A stretch of 64,000 nucleotides of DNA from Mesorhizobium_G sp049840935 (lineage in GTDB: Bacteria > Pseudomonadota > Alphaproteobacteria > Rhizobiales > Rhizobiaceae): contig JASGJA010000018.1 in the NCBI GenBank assembly GCA_049840935.1, positions 172,101 through 236,100 on the forward strand. Direction: 5' to 3'. Numbering within the stretch: the stretch's first letter is position 1; each line of letters opens with the position of its first letter. Position numbers and translations under genes: made by a program. The notes under the pieces are model-generated. The model did not search any database. It was not told the DNA's origin and was given only the letters and a program-made list of their open reading frames with translations. Positions 55,845-63,858 of this stretch are shown one piece after another.

Positions 55845-56186
55845 ATGGCCGAACCTGAAAGGGCAACGGATGGCGAAGCTTTGTGTCTGCGGTGGAGGCA
55901 AACATGGCCTAGAGGTGGCCCCGACTACTGCGCGGAGGCTGACGGGTTAGATCAAGCTGTCGGACGCATATACTTGCAGGATACTGGCGCACTTAGGGGA
56001 CAATGGTTCTGGTCCATGACAGCGTGTGGACACAACATCAGTCGTAACATTGGGGAGTTAAACGGTACAGCCGCCTCTCCCCGCGAGGCTGCATATCTTG
56101 TCGAGGCTGCGTGGTTCAAGGCTATCCGGGGGACAACGTTGGAACCCCCGCCCCGCAATGCCTATGCGGCTGCAAAAAGCCGGTAG
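55845..56186 (+). CDS. Prophage-end hypothetical protein
   Basis: A 113-residue protein starting MAEPERATDGEALCLRW, with GGAGAG before ATG 55845. It contains GRIYLQDTGALRGQWFWSM and a C-terminal REAAYLVEAAWFKAIRG. I associate this Trp-rich pattern with small proteins at the ends of rhizobial prophages and islands, but no function is known. It is the only plus-strand gene of the prophage segment and lies next to the att site, a position typical of accessory cargo. It is convergent with the ejection protein gene. Confidence 0.7.
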   Translation: MAEPERATDGEALCLRWRQTWPRGGPDYCAEADGLDQAVGRIYLQDTGALRGQWFWSMTACGHNISRNIGELNGTAASPREAAYLVEAAWFKAIRGTTLEPPPRNAYAAAKSR

Positions 56187-56281
56187 GGTCGAACGTGTCC
56201 AAGGTCGAAAAAATAGAGGTCCCACCCCCACGCCACATTTGGGCACAAGAGCGGGACCATTAGTTTCAACTTCCGTAGCTG

Positions 56282-59200
56282 TTACCTCTCGGGCCAATCC
56301 TTAATCAGCGCCCCGAGGGCTGCGGTTATCGGGATGAAGTTCCCAAGGGGCAGAGCACGCAAGCCGCTTAGGATTTGACCACGTGTCATTTCCTCGCCTT
56401 CCATGACAGCTTTCTGTGCACCTACAGCGAACCGCTTGACGCTGTTTATATGATCCACTGCCGGGGTCCCGAGCCAAGCGTCTGTCGGACTTCCCGAGGC
56501 TCTGGCGTTGCCGAACTGTGGACCCCAAGCGGTGAACTGTAGGGCACTATCGGCTATCATGGGGAGCACGGAAGCGGAGGCAGTCCGTGCCCATCCGTTC
56601 TTGAGAAGGTTCACGGGGTCCATCGTCTCATCCCAGTAGTCATCCCATTCACCCGTGGCGGCGGAAGTGGCCCCCATACGGACAGCATAGGTGGCCGAAC
56701 CGGCTGCGATCTCCCCTAGCAATAGGACTATAATCCTAGGGTCTGTGAAGGCACCGTGGTTCAAGGTCCACAGCGTTGACTTAGCCCACGCACCGAACAC
56801 GAAGGAACGGAACTGGATAAGGAGCCCTGCAACGGGACGGCTCATCCACTTGGACAAGGCCCCGAAATCGTTCTGCTGGACAAGGCGGTCTGTGTAGCGC
56901 CCGAGGAACAGGCGATACTTGCTGACTGCCCCTGCATCCCATGCCGTGGTGTTCATGCCCACGATCTTGTTGCCGTCGAACTCCCCGTGGTCGAGAATGT
57001 TCCTGAACAGGAGTTTGGCGTCATCGTCACCAAGGCCGATTGAAGCTAGGCGGTCCCTGTCTCTAGGCTTGATCTTGGTGAGGTCGAACGATCCATCCGC
57101 ATTGCGAGCCTTCCGGCCCATAGCCGCAATCTGTTGCGTGATAGCCTTCATCGCCCATCGCTGCTGATAGTCAGTGATCTGGCGCATGAGGGAGACACTG
57201 GTCGTAAGCTGTTGGCCTACGTCCAAGGCATTGTCCAAGAACCGTGTGAACTTGCCGCCCTCCATCGCGCCAAGCCTGTCGTCATCTAGACGGAGGTCAT
57301 AGCGGTTCCAAAGATTATCAAGCCCTATGCCGGTCATGTCGGAAAGCTCATTGAGGAGCTTGTCCTTACTCATCTGCCCCGCGGACACAGCCTTAGCCAT
57401 CGAGCGGATAGCAGGCATTTGGGATACCGATGCCCGGAACCCCGTGAGAGACATGATCTTCCACGTCTCCTGTACTTGGTTCAGACCCATGTTGGACATG
57501 AGGCGGATGAATTGGGATGCCTTCACGCGCCGTGCCCATTGAGCGTAGGCGCTTTCCTGTCCGTAGATCGGAATGCCGTTTATGCGCTTCCATCCGAAGT
57601 CGAGGTTATCCAGAGCGTTCTTAAGTTCCGCCTCCTTATCCCCTCTAGCCCCCGGCATTAGCCGATAGCTCTCCGCTAGGAATGACTTGAGCTTGGCAAG
57701 GTCCGCCTCGCTCTTGATCCCATCCATGATGAGGTCGCCGGTCTCCGGGTTCCTGATCTTGGTCTTGGCGAACTCAATTCGCCCCGACATGCCCCGAGCG
57801 TAGCGACGGAATAGCAACTCCGCGTCACTCTCAAACAGGTCCCTAACGCGAAGCTCAAGCGTCTCACCCGGATTGACGGTCTGAACGGTGAACCTCTTGT
57901 TGTAGTCGAGAAGGGTCCTGCGCTTGAGGCGGGCAATCCCTTTGGAGCTTTCCTCGGTCGTCTTTTTCAGGTCGTCAACCATCCCGTTCAGAAGGTCATA
58001 GACCTGATTCAATTCATCCGTGGAAAGTAGGTTCTTGTTGTCGAGCGCTTCCTCAAATGCCTGCTTGAAGCCATCCCTGTCGTTGATATGGAGAGACTTG
58101 GACATACCATCCTCAATGCCATATCCGGCCTTGCGGAGATTGGCCCAATAGCCCTTTGCCATCCGCTTGGCGAGGTCGTCACTAAGGCCCGGAGTATGCT
58201 CTAGGATTGCCTCCTTAAGCATCCTCTCCATAACCTCATGGTTCACCTTCTGGTCCACAGCCGCAATCTTGTTGTGGTCGGCTATCAAGGGCAGATAGTT
58301 CGCGTCCGGCCCGCCTTCCCACAATCCGGCTTCTCGCATCTGCTCTGCATAATCAGCAAAGCCCTTGCGCATGGCGGTTGCGGCCTTCACGACATGAGGG
58401 TTGGTGTCCGGGGATGGGCTCGTGGTCCAGATGTAATCAGATACAGCCTCTTGGAACTCCCTTTCCACCCGAGCCCTGCCCGGAAGGTCGAGCCGATGGA
58501 TGCCCCTTTCCTTGAGATAGGCATTCTTGGCCGGGACATACTCGACATTGAAGTTTCCCATCATCTGCCGATGGAGGGCAGTGAACCGGGAGTTGACGCT
58601 ATCCGGGACCACCCCGTGGTCGGTGCGACCGGCTGTTTCTTCAAACAAGTGAAAGCCAAGGGTGCGGGTAAGCGGGTTCTTAGCCGTGGTCATCTGGCCC
58701 ACTACATCCAACCTTTTCATCCCGGCAGAGAAGCCCGTGGGAACACTCTCATCCGACATTTCAATGTTGATGCCGTTTTGCTCGCCAATGAGGCTATCCC
58801 GCTGCAAACCGCTACGGGCTGCACCTACGTTGCCGGGTAAATGGATCGGCGTCGTGGCCTCATCCGTTGCGGCTATAGGTGCACCGAACGGGGCATACTT
58901 GCCCAGCCTGAACTTGGCACCGAGGTCCAGCGCTTCATTCGCTTCTGCCATCGCCGGGGTCCGCATAAGTGCACCGCCAAGGGCCCCGAAGAATGCACCA
59001 ACGGCTGCACCTGTCACGGGGTCGGCGTGAGGGTCGCCTGTGACATATTCGGAAGCTGCCTCAACGCCAGCGTTGGACACAGCGCCCAAGGCAGAACTAG
59101 CCAACGTCCTGCCCACTATGCCACGACCCGCCGCACCGATAGCTGCCCCGGCTGCACCGCCCGTAAGTAGCGAGGGAATGACCACTACAGGGTCGAGCGT

Positions 59201-60025
59201 GCCGCCAATCAGGCTCCCTACGGTGCCCCGCCAGCCACCAGCGGCGAAGCGGTCTTGGCGCTCCATATCCTCATGAGCCCACTTCATGCGGCTTGCTAGG
59301 ACGGACTGGCTGCTGGAGGAGAGGAGGAGGTCGTGATAGGTATCTGGGAACTGGCTGGAGATTTCACCGCCAAGCTTGTCATCAATCCGGAACTCGGGAT
59401 CAACAACGCCCTCGCTTGCCCATCGGTCTATCTGCGAGGTGATGGTGAATGACTTTGCGCCGTCACCTATGGCGTTCCAAACGTTGTCGTAGGGCTGCAC
59501 CGCATTGCGGTTTTGATCCACGATGTTCACCGGCGTGGGGGCCTCAATACCCGCATTCGGTGCCACAGAAACCTGCACCTGTGCATCCCCATTGGTACTC
59601 GGGAAATACTCAACTGGAGCCGGAGCCGTATCAGACGGACCCCTGTACCCTTCCCACGCACCTGTGCCCTGCTGGTGATAGATGGCGAGGCCGAGGTAGT
59701 CCTGAAACTCCTCGGACATGCGTTCCTGACCGGAGAGACCAAGGGTTTTCTTCATGCCCTTAAGGGTGGACCCGACGATCTGATATGCGCCCATAGGGGT
59801 TGCTACGCGACCAATCTTGCCCTTGACCCACTGGCCATAGTCCCCACGGGGGTTGGCGAACTCGATGGCTTGGTCCACCGTCATGTCCGTCAATCGGGTG
59901 CCAGAGTATCTTCCACCTTGCCGGTTAGAGAAGCTGAACAGGGCGTTGTAGTCCCCACCGCTCTCTCCCTTGAAGATGCCGTTCTTTATCTGGTCCCAAT
60001 TATTAGGACGGGCCAGTTCTTTCAT
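56282..60025 (-). CDS. Phage internal virion/ejection protein with lytic transglycosylase-like domain
   Basis: The 1,247-residue protein starts with a region resembling a lytic transglycosylase: GESGGDYNALFSFSN (Glu21 in the catalytic position), PMGAYQIVGSTLKGM and AIYHQQGTGAWEGYRG. The rest is a long, mostly helical protein with a hydrophobic Gly/Ala-rich segment around 280-360 (GGAAGAAIGAAGRGIVGRTL) and a second one near the end. This layout is that of T7 gp16-type ejection proteins, which cross the envelope during DNA injection and locally cut peptidoglycan. It is uninterrupted. It is the last gene of the minus-strand prophage series. Confidence 0.82.
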   Translation of the reverse strand: MKELARPNNWDQIKNGIFKGESGGDYNALFSFSNRQGGRYSGTRLTDMTVDQAIEFANPRGDYGQWVKGKIGRVATPMGAYQIVGSTLKGMKKTLGLSGQERMSEEFQDYLGLAIYHQQGTGAWEGYRGPSDTAPAPVEYFPSTNGDAQVQVSVAPNAGIEAPTPVNIVDQNRNAVQPYDNVWNAIGDGAKSFTITSQIDRWASEGVVDPEFRIDDKLGGEISSQFPDTYHDLLLSSSSQSVLASRMKWAHEDMERQDRFAAGGWRGTVGSLIGGTLDPVVVIPSLLTGGAAGAAIGAAGRGIVGRTLASSALGAVSNAGVEAASEYVTGDPHADPVTGAAVGAFFGALGGALMRTPAMAEANEALDLGAKFRLGKYAPFGAPIAATDEATTPIHLPGNVGAARSGLQRDSLIGEQNGINIEMSDESVPTGFSAGMKRLDVVGQMTTAKNPLTRTLGFHLFEETAGRTDHGVVPDSVNSRFTALHRQMMGNFNVEYVPAKNAYLKERGIHRLDLPGRARVEREFQEAVSDYIWTTSPSPDTNPHVVKAATAMRKGFADYAEQMREAGLWEGGPDANYLPLIADHNKIAAVDQKVNHEVMERMLKEAILEHTPGLSDDLAKRMAKGYWANLRKAGYGIEDGMSKSLHINDRDGFKQAFEEALDNKNLLSTDELNQVYDLLNGMVDDLKKTTEESSKGIARLKRRTLLDYNKRFTVQTVNPGETLELRVRDLFESDAELLFRRYARGMSGRIEFAKTKIRNPETGDLIMDGIKSEADLAKLKSFLAESYRLMPGARGDKEAELKNALDNLDFGWKRINGIPIYGQESAYAQWARRVKASQFIRLMSNMGLNQVQETWKIMSLTGFRASVSQMPAIRSMAKAVSAGQMSKDKLLNELSDMTGIGLDNLWNRYDLRLDDDRLGAMEGGKFTRFLDNALDVGQQLTTSVSLMRQITDYQQRWAMKAITQQIAAMGRKARNADGSFDLTKIKPRDRDRLASIGLGDDDAKLLFRNILDHGEFDGNKIVGMNTTAWDAGAVSKYRLFLGRYTDRLVQQNDFGALSKWMSRPVAGLLIQFRSFVFGAWAKSTLWTLNHGAFTDPRIIVLLLGEIAAGSATYAVRMGATSAATGEWDDYWDETMDPVNLLKNGWARTASASVLPMIADSALQFTAWGPQFGNARASGSPTDAWLGTPAVDHINSVKRFAVGAQKAVMEGEEMTRGQILSGLRALPLGNFIPITAALGALIKDWPER

Positions 60026-60088
60026 GCGTTGCTCCCGATGCTGGGGAGATTGTTTGTGTTCATGGTGTTCCTTTCTGTTCCGGCTTGA

Positions 60089-60376
60089 CTATTCTTCCGG
60101 GGTGTTCGCGGCGCTGGCCTCATAGGTGGAGGTGTACGCGGCATTCACTCTTGCCGCGAAGCTCGCATGGGCTTCTGCTTCGTCGGCCTGTCTCTGTGCT
60201 GCGGCCCGAGCATTCGCCACACTTGCGCCCATCCCTCGCTGATCTTCCGGAATGAGGGCGATGATTTCGTCGGCGCTAAGGACTGCAAGCTGTGCGCTGT
60301 TCAGGCCCGTAAGCTGTTCAAGGGAGAGGCCGGTCACTTCAATAATGGCGGCGTTAGTTTCGGCTGATGTAGCCAT
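60089..60376 (-). CDS. Phage hypothetical protein
   Basis: A 95-residue protein, MATSAETNAAIIEVTGLSLE, with an Ala-rich helical C-terminal half (ANARAAAQRQADEAEAHASF). It lies 63 bases upstream of the ejection protein gene and is probably a virion component of the same module. No family is recognised. Confidence 0.65.
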   Translation of the reverse strand: MATSAETNAAIIEVTGLSLEQLTGLNSAQLAVLSADEIIALIPEDQRGMGASVANARAAAQRQADEAEAHASFAARVNAAYTSTYEASAANTPEE

Positions 60377-60488
60377 GTGGATTGGTTCTTTCTTGGATAG
60401 TGTTTGCTTGAGTCAGGGAGAGGAACGCCCCCAGCGCTCCCTAGGTGGTGAATACCGGGATACTTTGGTGGCGCTCTGGGGTCGTGCC

Positions 60489-60707
60489 TTAGAGGCTCTG
60501 TGGCAGGACGGCTCTTATGTCCGCTGCCTTGTCAGGGAGAAGTCTTTCCAGTGAAGCGCGGAACCGGCAGAAGCTTTCATTGCGCCACCGTCGCCCCGCT
60601 CTGCGCTGAATTATCCACTGAATGCCGTGCTTACATTCGACTATCCGCACACCATCCGGCCACCTAATGGCCTCGGCGTGGTAGCTCTCGGCTTCCTCGG
60701 CTTTCAT
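60489..60707 (-). CDS. Small prophage protein
   Basis: A 72-residue protein starting MKAEEAESYHAEAIRWPDG at ATG 60707; a longer in-frame reading exists upstream but overlaps the next gene. The central part, VRIVECKHGIQWIIQRRAG, recalls small prophage proteins of rhizobia. The C-terminus (RFRASLERLLPDKAADIRAV) is helical. The function is unknown. Confidence 0.6.
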   Translation of the reverse strand: MKAEEAESYHAEAIRWPDGVRIVECKHGIQWIIQRRAGRRWRNESFCRFRASLERLLPDKAADIRAVLPQSL

Positions 60708-60819
60708 AGAAACCGTGGTGACAGCGCGTTCCGTATCAGGACGGGGGATTTTACCTCCCCGCCCTCCAACATCATCTGACCATGCTCCCTCGCGGGAAGG
60801 CAGGCCAGTTTGCAGCCTA

Positions 60820-61737
60820 TCAGACACGCACAAGTCCCTGCCGTACGGCAACTCCGAAGGCCATCGTTCCCTTGCCGGGGATAGTCACGCGCCAATCGCC
60901 CTCCTCCCCCTGTGTCAGAGCCTTGCGCTCTGCCGGGGTCATCAGGTCAACCATTTCCTGAAAGGCTTCGGGGTCACTAATAGGCAGGTTTGCGAACAAC
61001 TCAACCGCCCTTGATCCGTAATGCCGGAGCTTCGCGTGATCTCCTGCCACAGTGGCATGACGACACTCTCTAAGCTCCTCCGGGGTTAGCAGACTATCAA
61101 TCAGATCGATGCTGGCACCTACGCCCTTCAAGGTCGATTGGGCGGAAGCAATGAAGCCACCGATCACCTGAATAGCTTGGCCTTGATCCACGCCTTCCGG
61201 CAGGGAATCAAAGTCAATCTCTCCGGTCTCTGCTACATCGCCTAGAACGGCATCCACAGCCTCACTGCCAAGAGCCTCATCCAGTCGAACCAGAGACGCG
61301 CTTGCTGCATGTACTGCCTTCTCGGCTTCACTAATCGTGGCATCGTTATCGCTGACTTCCTGTGTCTTAGGCTGGCCCGCTTCCGGCTTCGTAGCCTTGG
61401 CGGGCTGCTTAAAACCCTGTGCGGCCTGCGCCTCCTCGCGGGAGATAAGACCACCGGCCACCGCCGCATCAATGGTCGTGACCATGCCATCAATCTCGAT
61501 CATACCGGCTGGCAATCCCGGCTTGGTCGTGGCGGTCTGCACCTTATTGGCCATCTGTTCCATCTTCACCGGAGCGCCATTCACGCCCCCGCTGATCTGA
61601 ACCGTCGCCTTAGTCTTGCTCACGTCCAAATATATCGGGCCGCTCTTTGCGGCTTTGCTGTGCGCATTAAGCGCCTTTTCTAAGCTATCCAGATCATCCG
61701 TCGCCGGATTGAACATGGCTGCTGTTGCATTACTCAT
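60820..61737 (-). CDS. Phage hypothetical protein
   Basis: A 305-residue acidic protein starting MSNATAAMFNPATDDL at ATG 61737, with AAAGGA upstream. It is rich in Ala, Glu, Ser and Thr and looks mostly helical (AEKAVHAASASLVRLDEALG, then DLMTPAERKALTQGEEG). Position just before the ejection protein suggests an internal virion or scaffold-like protein. I recognise no family. Confidence 0.68.
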   Translation of the reverse strand: MSNATAAMFNPATDDLDSLEKALNAHSKAAKSGPIYLDVSKTKATVQISGGVNGAPVKMEQMANKVQTATTKPGLPAGMIEIDGMVTTIDAAVAGGLISREEAQAAQGFKQPAKATKPEAGQPKTQEVSDNDATISEAEKAVHAASASLVRLDEALGSEAVDAVLGDVAETGEIDFDSLPEGVDQGQAIQVIGGFIASAQSTLKGVGASIDLIDSLLTPEELRECRHATVAGDHAKLRHYGSRAVELFANLPISDPEAFQEMVDLMTPAERKALTQGEEGDWRVTIPGKGTMAFGVAVRQGLVRV

Positions 61738-61753
61738 AGGTATATTTTCCTTT

Positions 61754-62303
61754 CTAGATGCTGTTGCTGTTGTTATCGATTGAATGCCGCTGCTGATCTC
61801 GCATCGCTGCATTGACAACGCGGCTCATACTGGCCCCGGCTGTTGAGGCTCGGTCGAGGTGTCGAGCATAGGACCAATTCCTGTCGGCCCTGCTGGTATT
61901 GTCTCGCTTGTACTTCCGCTCGGTCGAGGCTTCCGCCAAGCGCTGTTGCTCCTCCACGCCCTGCTGATAAAGGAGCTTCGCCGGGTGCTGCATGGGGAGG
62001 TCGGCGTCTAAATCGCCACTCATGGGCCCGCGTCTCGTGCGCTGAGTTCTGAACCCACGTTTCCACCGTGAGAAGCTCATCCGTGTGGAGCCTCAATTCC
62101 GGTGGCAACTTGATCCCATACTTGGCCTTCCAAGCCTCACGTATGTGAAACCGAATGTTGCTTCCCTTCACCATCAAAAGCGGGTCGAGGTGCGCAAATT
62201 CCTTACAGACGATGGCCCATAATTCCTTCAATCGATCCCATCTGGCCTGCCGTTCATGGAACGATGGTGAGAACGGTATCTCAAGGTTTTCCTGTGCTGA
62301 CAT
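61754..62303 (-). CDS. Phage hypothetical protein, probably one gene broken by a frameshift
   Basis: The N-terminal part (MSAQENLEIPFSPSFHERQARW onward to VQNSAHETRAHEW) is in one frame and the C-terminal part (GDLDADLPMQHPAKLLYQQG to AMRDQQRHSIDNNSNSI) in another, meeting near 62025. The 550-base span becomes 182 residues if one base is removed. Alternatively a second gene starts at ATG 62023. The product is helical, basic and Gln-rich. It ends 16 bases before the 305-residue gene. Confidence 0.5.
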
Positions 62304-62705
62304 TCTTTCGTCAGTGTCCTTTTCGTTTTGTCGTTGTTGAAATGAAAAAGGCCCGCAACTGGCGAGCCGTGACAGGTACTCTAGTGGTAACTCATGGGGG
62401 ACTGCGTGAGCGGGTGGATATGAGGTGTAATAGAGCCTGTATAATCGCGCCTATAAAATCGACGCTCTGCCTCGGCCTCCAAGGCCGCAGGCAAAAGACA
62501 TCAATCCATCCCCATCTTAGTCATGTGGTATAGCGAAGCTGGTTTGACATGACCAACTATTAAGCGCGTTCAGGGATGGGGCTTCGTTACACCACATTGT
62601 AGGTGTTTAGAGACGTGCTCGCCTTCGCTCGCACGGAAAGACATAGAGGAAGGGGTGGAAGTAAGTCTTTTTAGACATGATCCGTCAGGCATGGTCTCTC
62701 ACCCA
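62304..62705. other. Hairpin-rich prophage region without a gene
   Basis: No coding gene is supported in these 402 bases. Three inverted repeats are visible: 62468-62493 (GCCT CGGCCT / AGGCCG AGGC-type stem), the long one at 62523-62597, and CGTGC / GCACG at 62614-62635. The region may hold phage promoters, a terminator or a structured RNA between two minus-strand gene groups. Confidence 0.5.
62523..62597. repeat. 17-bp imperfect inverted repeat with 41-base loop
   Basis: ATGTGGTATAGCGAAGC (62523-62539) and GCTTCGTTACACCACAT (62581-62597) are inverse copies with two differences. On either RNA strand 16 of 17 pairs form, counting one G-U. The loop contains the smaller hairpin TGGT...ACCA. This could be a structured RNA or a protein-binding site. 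Confidence 0.6.
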
Positions 62706-62957
62706 CTATCGTCCACCTTGTTCCAAGGTTGCACCGATAGTCCCACGAGACATGGTGTTAGGACTACCCATCCGGCCTTCCCACCACAGACACAAGAGTG
62801 TCCCCTTACTTAAGCAGTCGTGCACAAATTTTCGATAGTTGCTAATATGCTCTGGGTGCCAGAACCTTGCCACGAGGCGGAGGGAACACCCTGCTAACTC
62901 GGCAATCTCCCGTTGTGTTAAATCGGGTCTGTCTGCTGCGAATTGTCCTAATTTCAT
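62706..62957 (-). CDS. Small helix-turn-helix phage protein
   Basis: The 83-residue product starts MKLGQFAADRPDLTQREIAE and contains a helix-turn-helix-like stretch LTQREIAELAGCSLRLVARF (about 13-32). It could be a regulator or the C-terminal half of the frame to its right (62842-63159), joined by an indel near 62960. A GTG and an ATG start adjoin at 62960 and 62957. Confidence 0.45.
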   Translation of the reverse strand: MKLGQFAADRPDLTQREIAELAGCSLRLVARFWHPEHISNYRKFVHDCLSKGTLLCLWWEGRMGSPNTMSRGTIGATLEQGGR

Positions 62958-63159
62958 CACGCATGGTTGGTGCGTGACGGACTTCGATGGCAGTATCCAT
63001 ATCGGCTAATGCCCGTTGCCCCTTAGGTGTTATGAAGTCGGTCGGGGTCACATCGGCTTTGATGAGTGAGAGCGGAATCGAAATCCCATATCCGCCGTCA
63101 ATGGCCACTTTCGTAAGCCTGTAGGTGTCATGATAGACTGGACCCTCGCTTCTCCGCAT
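62842..63159 (-). CDS. Phage hypothetical protein, possibly fused to the next frame
   Basis: A 105-residue frame starting MRRSEGPVYHDTYRLTKVAI. Up to about residue 66 (DMDTAIEVRHAPTMR) it looks like protein; beyond that it runs in the shadow of the better-looking helix-turn-helix frame at 62706-62957, so a frameshift near 62960 is possible. If joined, the gene covers 62706-63159. No family is recognised. Confidence 0.4.
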   Translation of the reverse strand: MRRSEGPVYHDTYRLTKVAIDGGYGISIPLSLIKADVTPTDFITPKGQRALADMDTAIEVRHAPTMRDEIRTIRSRQTRFNTTGDCRVSRVFPPPRGKVLAPRAY

Positions 63160-63553
63160 TCAGCCTGTTGAGGTCCGGGAAATCATCATCCATCGGCTGA
63201 CTAAGCAGCTTCCGGGTCCGCCACCCTATCGCCTTCCCAGCCCACCCGATTGCCTCTAGTCGCCGCCAGAGTGCCAAGGTGGTCAAGCCCATCTGTAGAG
63301 CCAAGACGGGAACCGTTAGGCTTCCTTCTGGTGCTCGAGGGGGCCGGAGCTTTTTTGGGGTGTAGTTTGCTTCCGGTCGGATAGGTCTTGCGCCACGCTC
63401 TATGGCTTCGAACCGAACCCGCGCAATCCAATCCTTGTAATGGGGCTTGCCTTCGTCGGTGGGGTGCATCCATCCGAAGTCGTCCCGGCTGCGCTCATAG
63501 ACCTTGTAAGCTTGGCAGGTGCTCACCGGATTTCCCGATCCCCGGACCACCAT
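63128..63553 (-). CDS. Phage hypothetical protein
   Basis: A 141-residue basic protein starting MVVRGSGNPVSTCQAYKVYE, with WMHPTDEGKPHYKDWIARV and a helical C-terminal half including LALQMGLTTLALWRRLEAIG, which may be a helix-turn-helix. It overlaps its neighbours by about 30 bases at both ends, typical of packed phage genes. The function is unknown. Confidence 0.55.
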   Translation of the reverse strand: MVVRGSGNPVSTCQAYKVYERSRDDFGWMHPTDEGKPHYKDWIARVRFEAIERGARPIRPEANYTPKKLRPPRAPEGSLTVPVLALQMGLTTLALWRRLEAIGWAGKAIGWRTRKLLSQPMDDDFPDLNRLNAEKRGSSLS

Positions 63554-63858
63554 TCATCGCGATGGTTCTGCGAATTATCAGCGTCTCGGGGTTGCTCTAG
63601 TGGCACTGTAGTGGGCTTAAGTGCCGCATTCCTGTGCTTATCGGCTTCCCCGTTCGCCTCGCAAACCGTGCAATAAGCAACGAAATTTCTCGACCCAATA
63701 ATGGGCACCTTACAGGCCGGACAATTGGCCTTAGCGAAGCCAAACAGGTTCGACGTGTATTCATCCACAACACGCATTCCCGGCCCGTCACGGCCACCCC
63801 GCCCCCCGCTGGCAAAACCGCCAACAGGGATTGGGCCATTTCCATCAAACTCACGCAC
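63523..63858 (-). CDS. Phage zinc-ribbon-like hypothetical protein
   Basis: A 111-residue protein with four cysteines arranged as CPAC (about 47-50) and CTVC (about 63-66), a likely zinc ribbon, after a Gly-rich N-terminus. GTG 63858 shares its first base with the last base of the TAG of the upstream gene (TAGTG), so translation is probably coupled. The role is unknown; single-stranded DNA handling or transcription is possible. Confidence 0.55.
   Translation of the reverse strand: MREFDGNGPIPVGGFASGGRGGRDGPGMRVVDEYTSNLFGFAKANCPACKVPIIGSRNFVAYCTVCEANGEADKHRNAALKPTTVPLEQPRDADNSQNHRDEWWSGDREIR

Noticed and set aside
61843..62533. Plus-strand frames in the prophage between 61.8 and 62.5 kb
   Set aside because: They have low-complexity translations, no ribosome-binding site and no support from neighbours.
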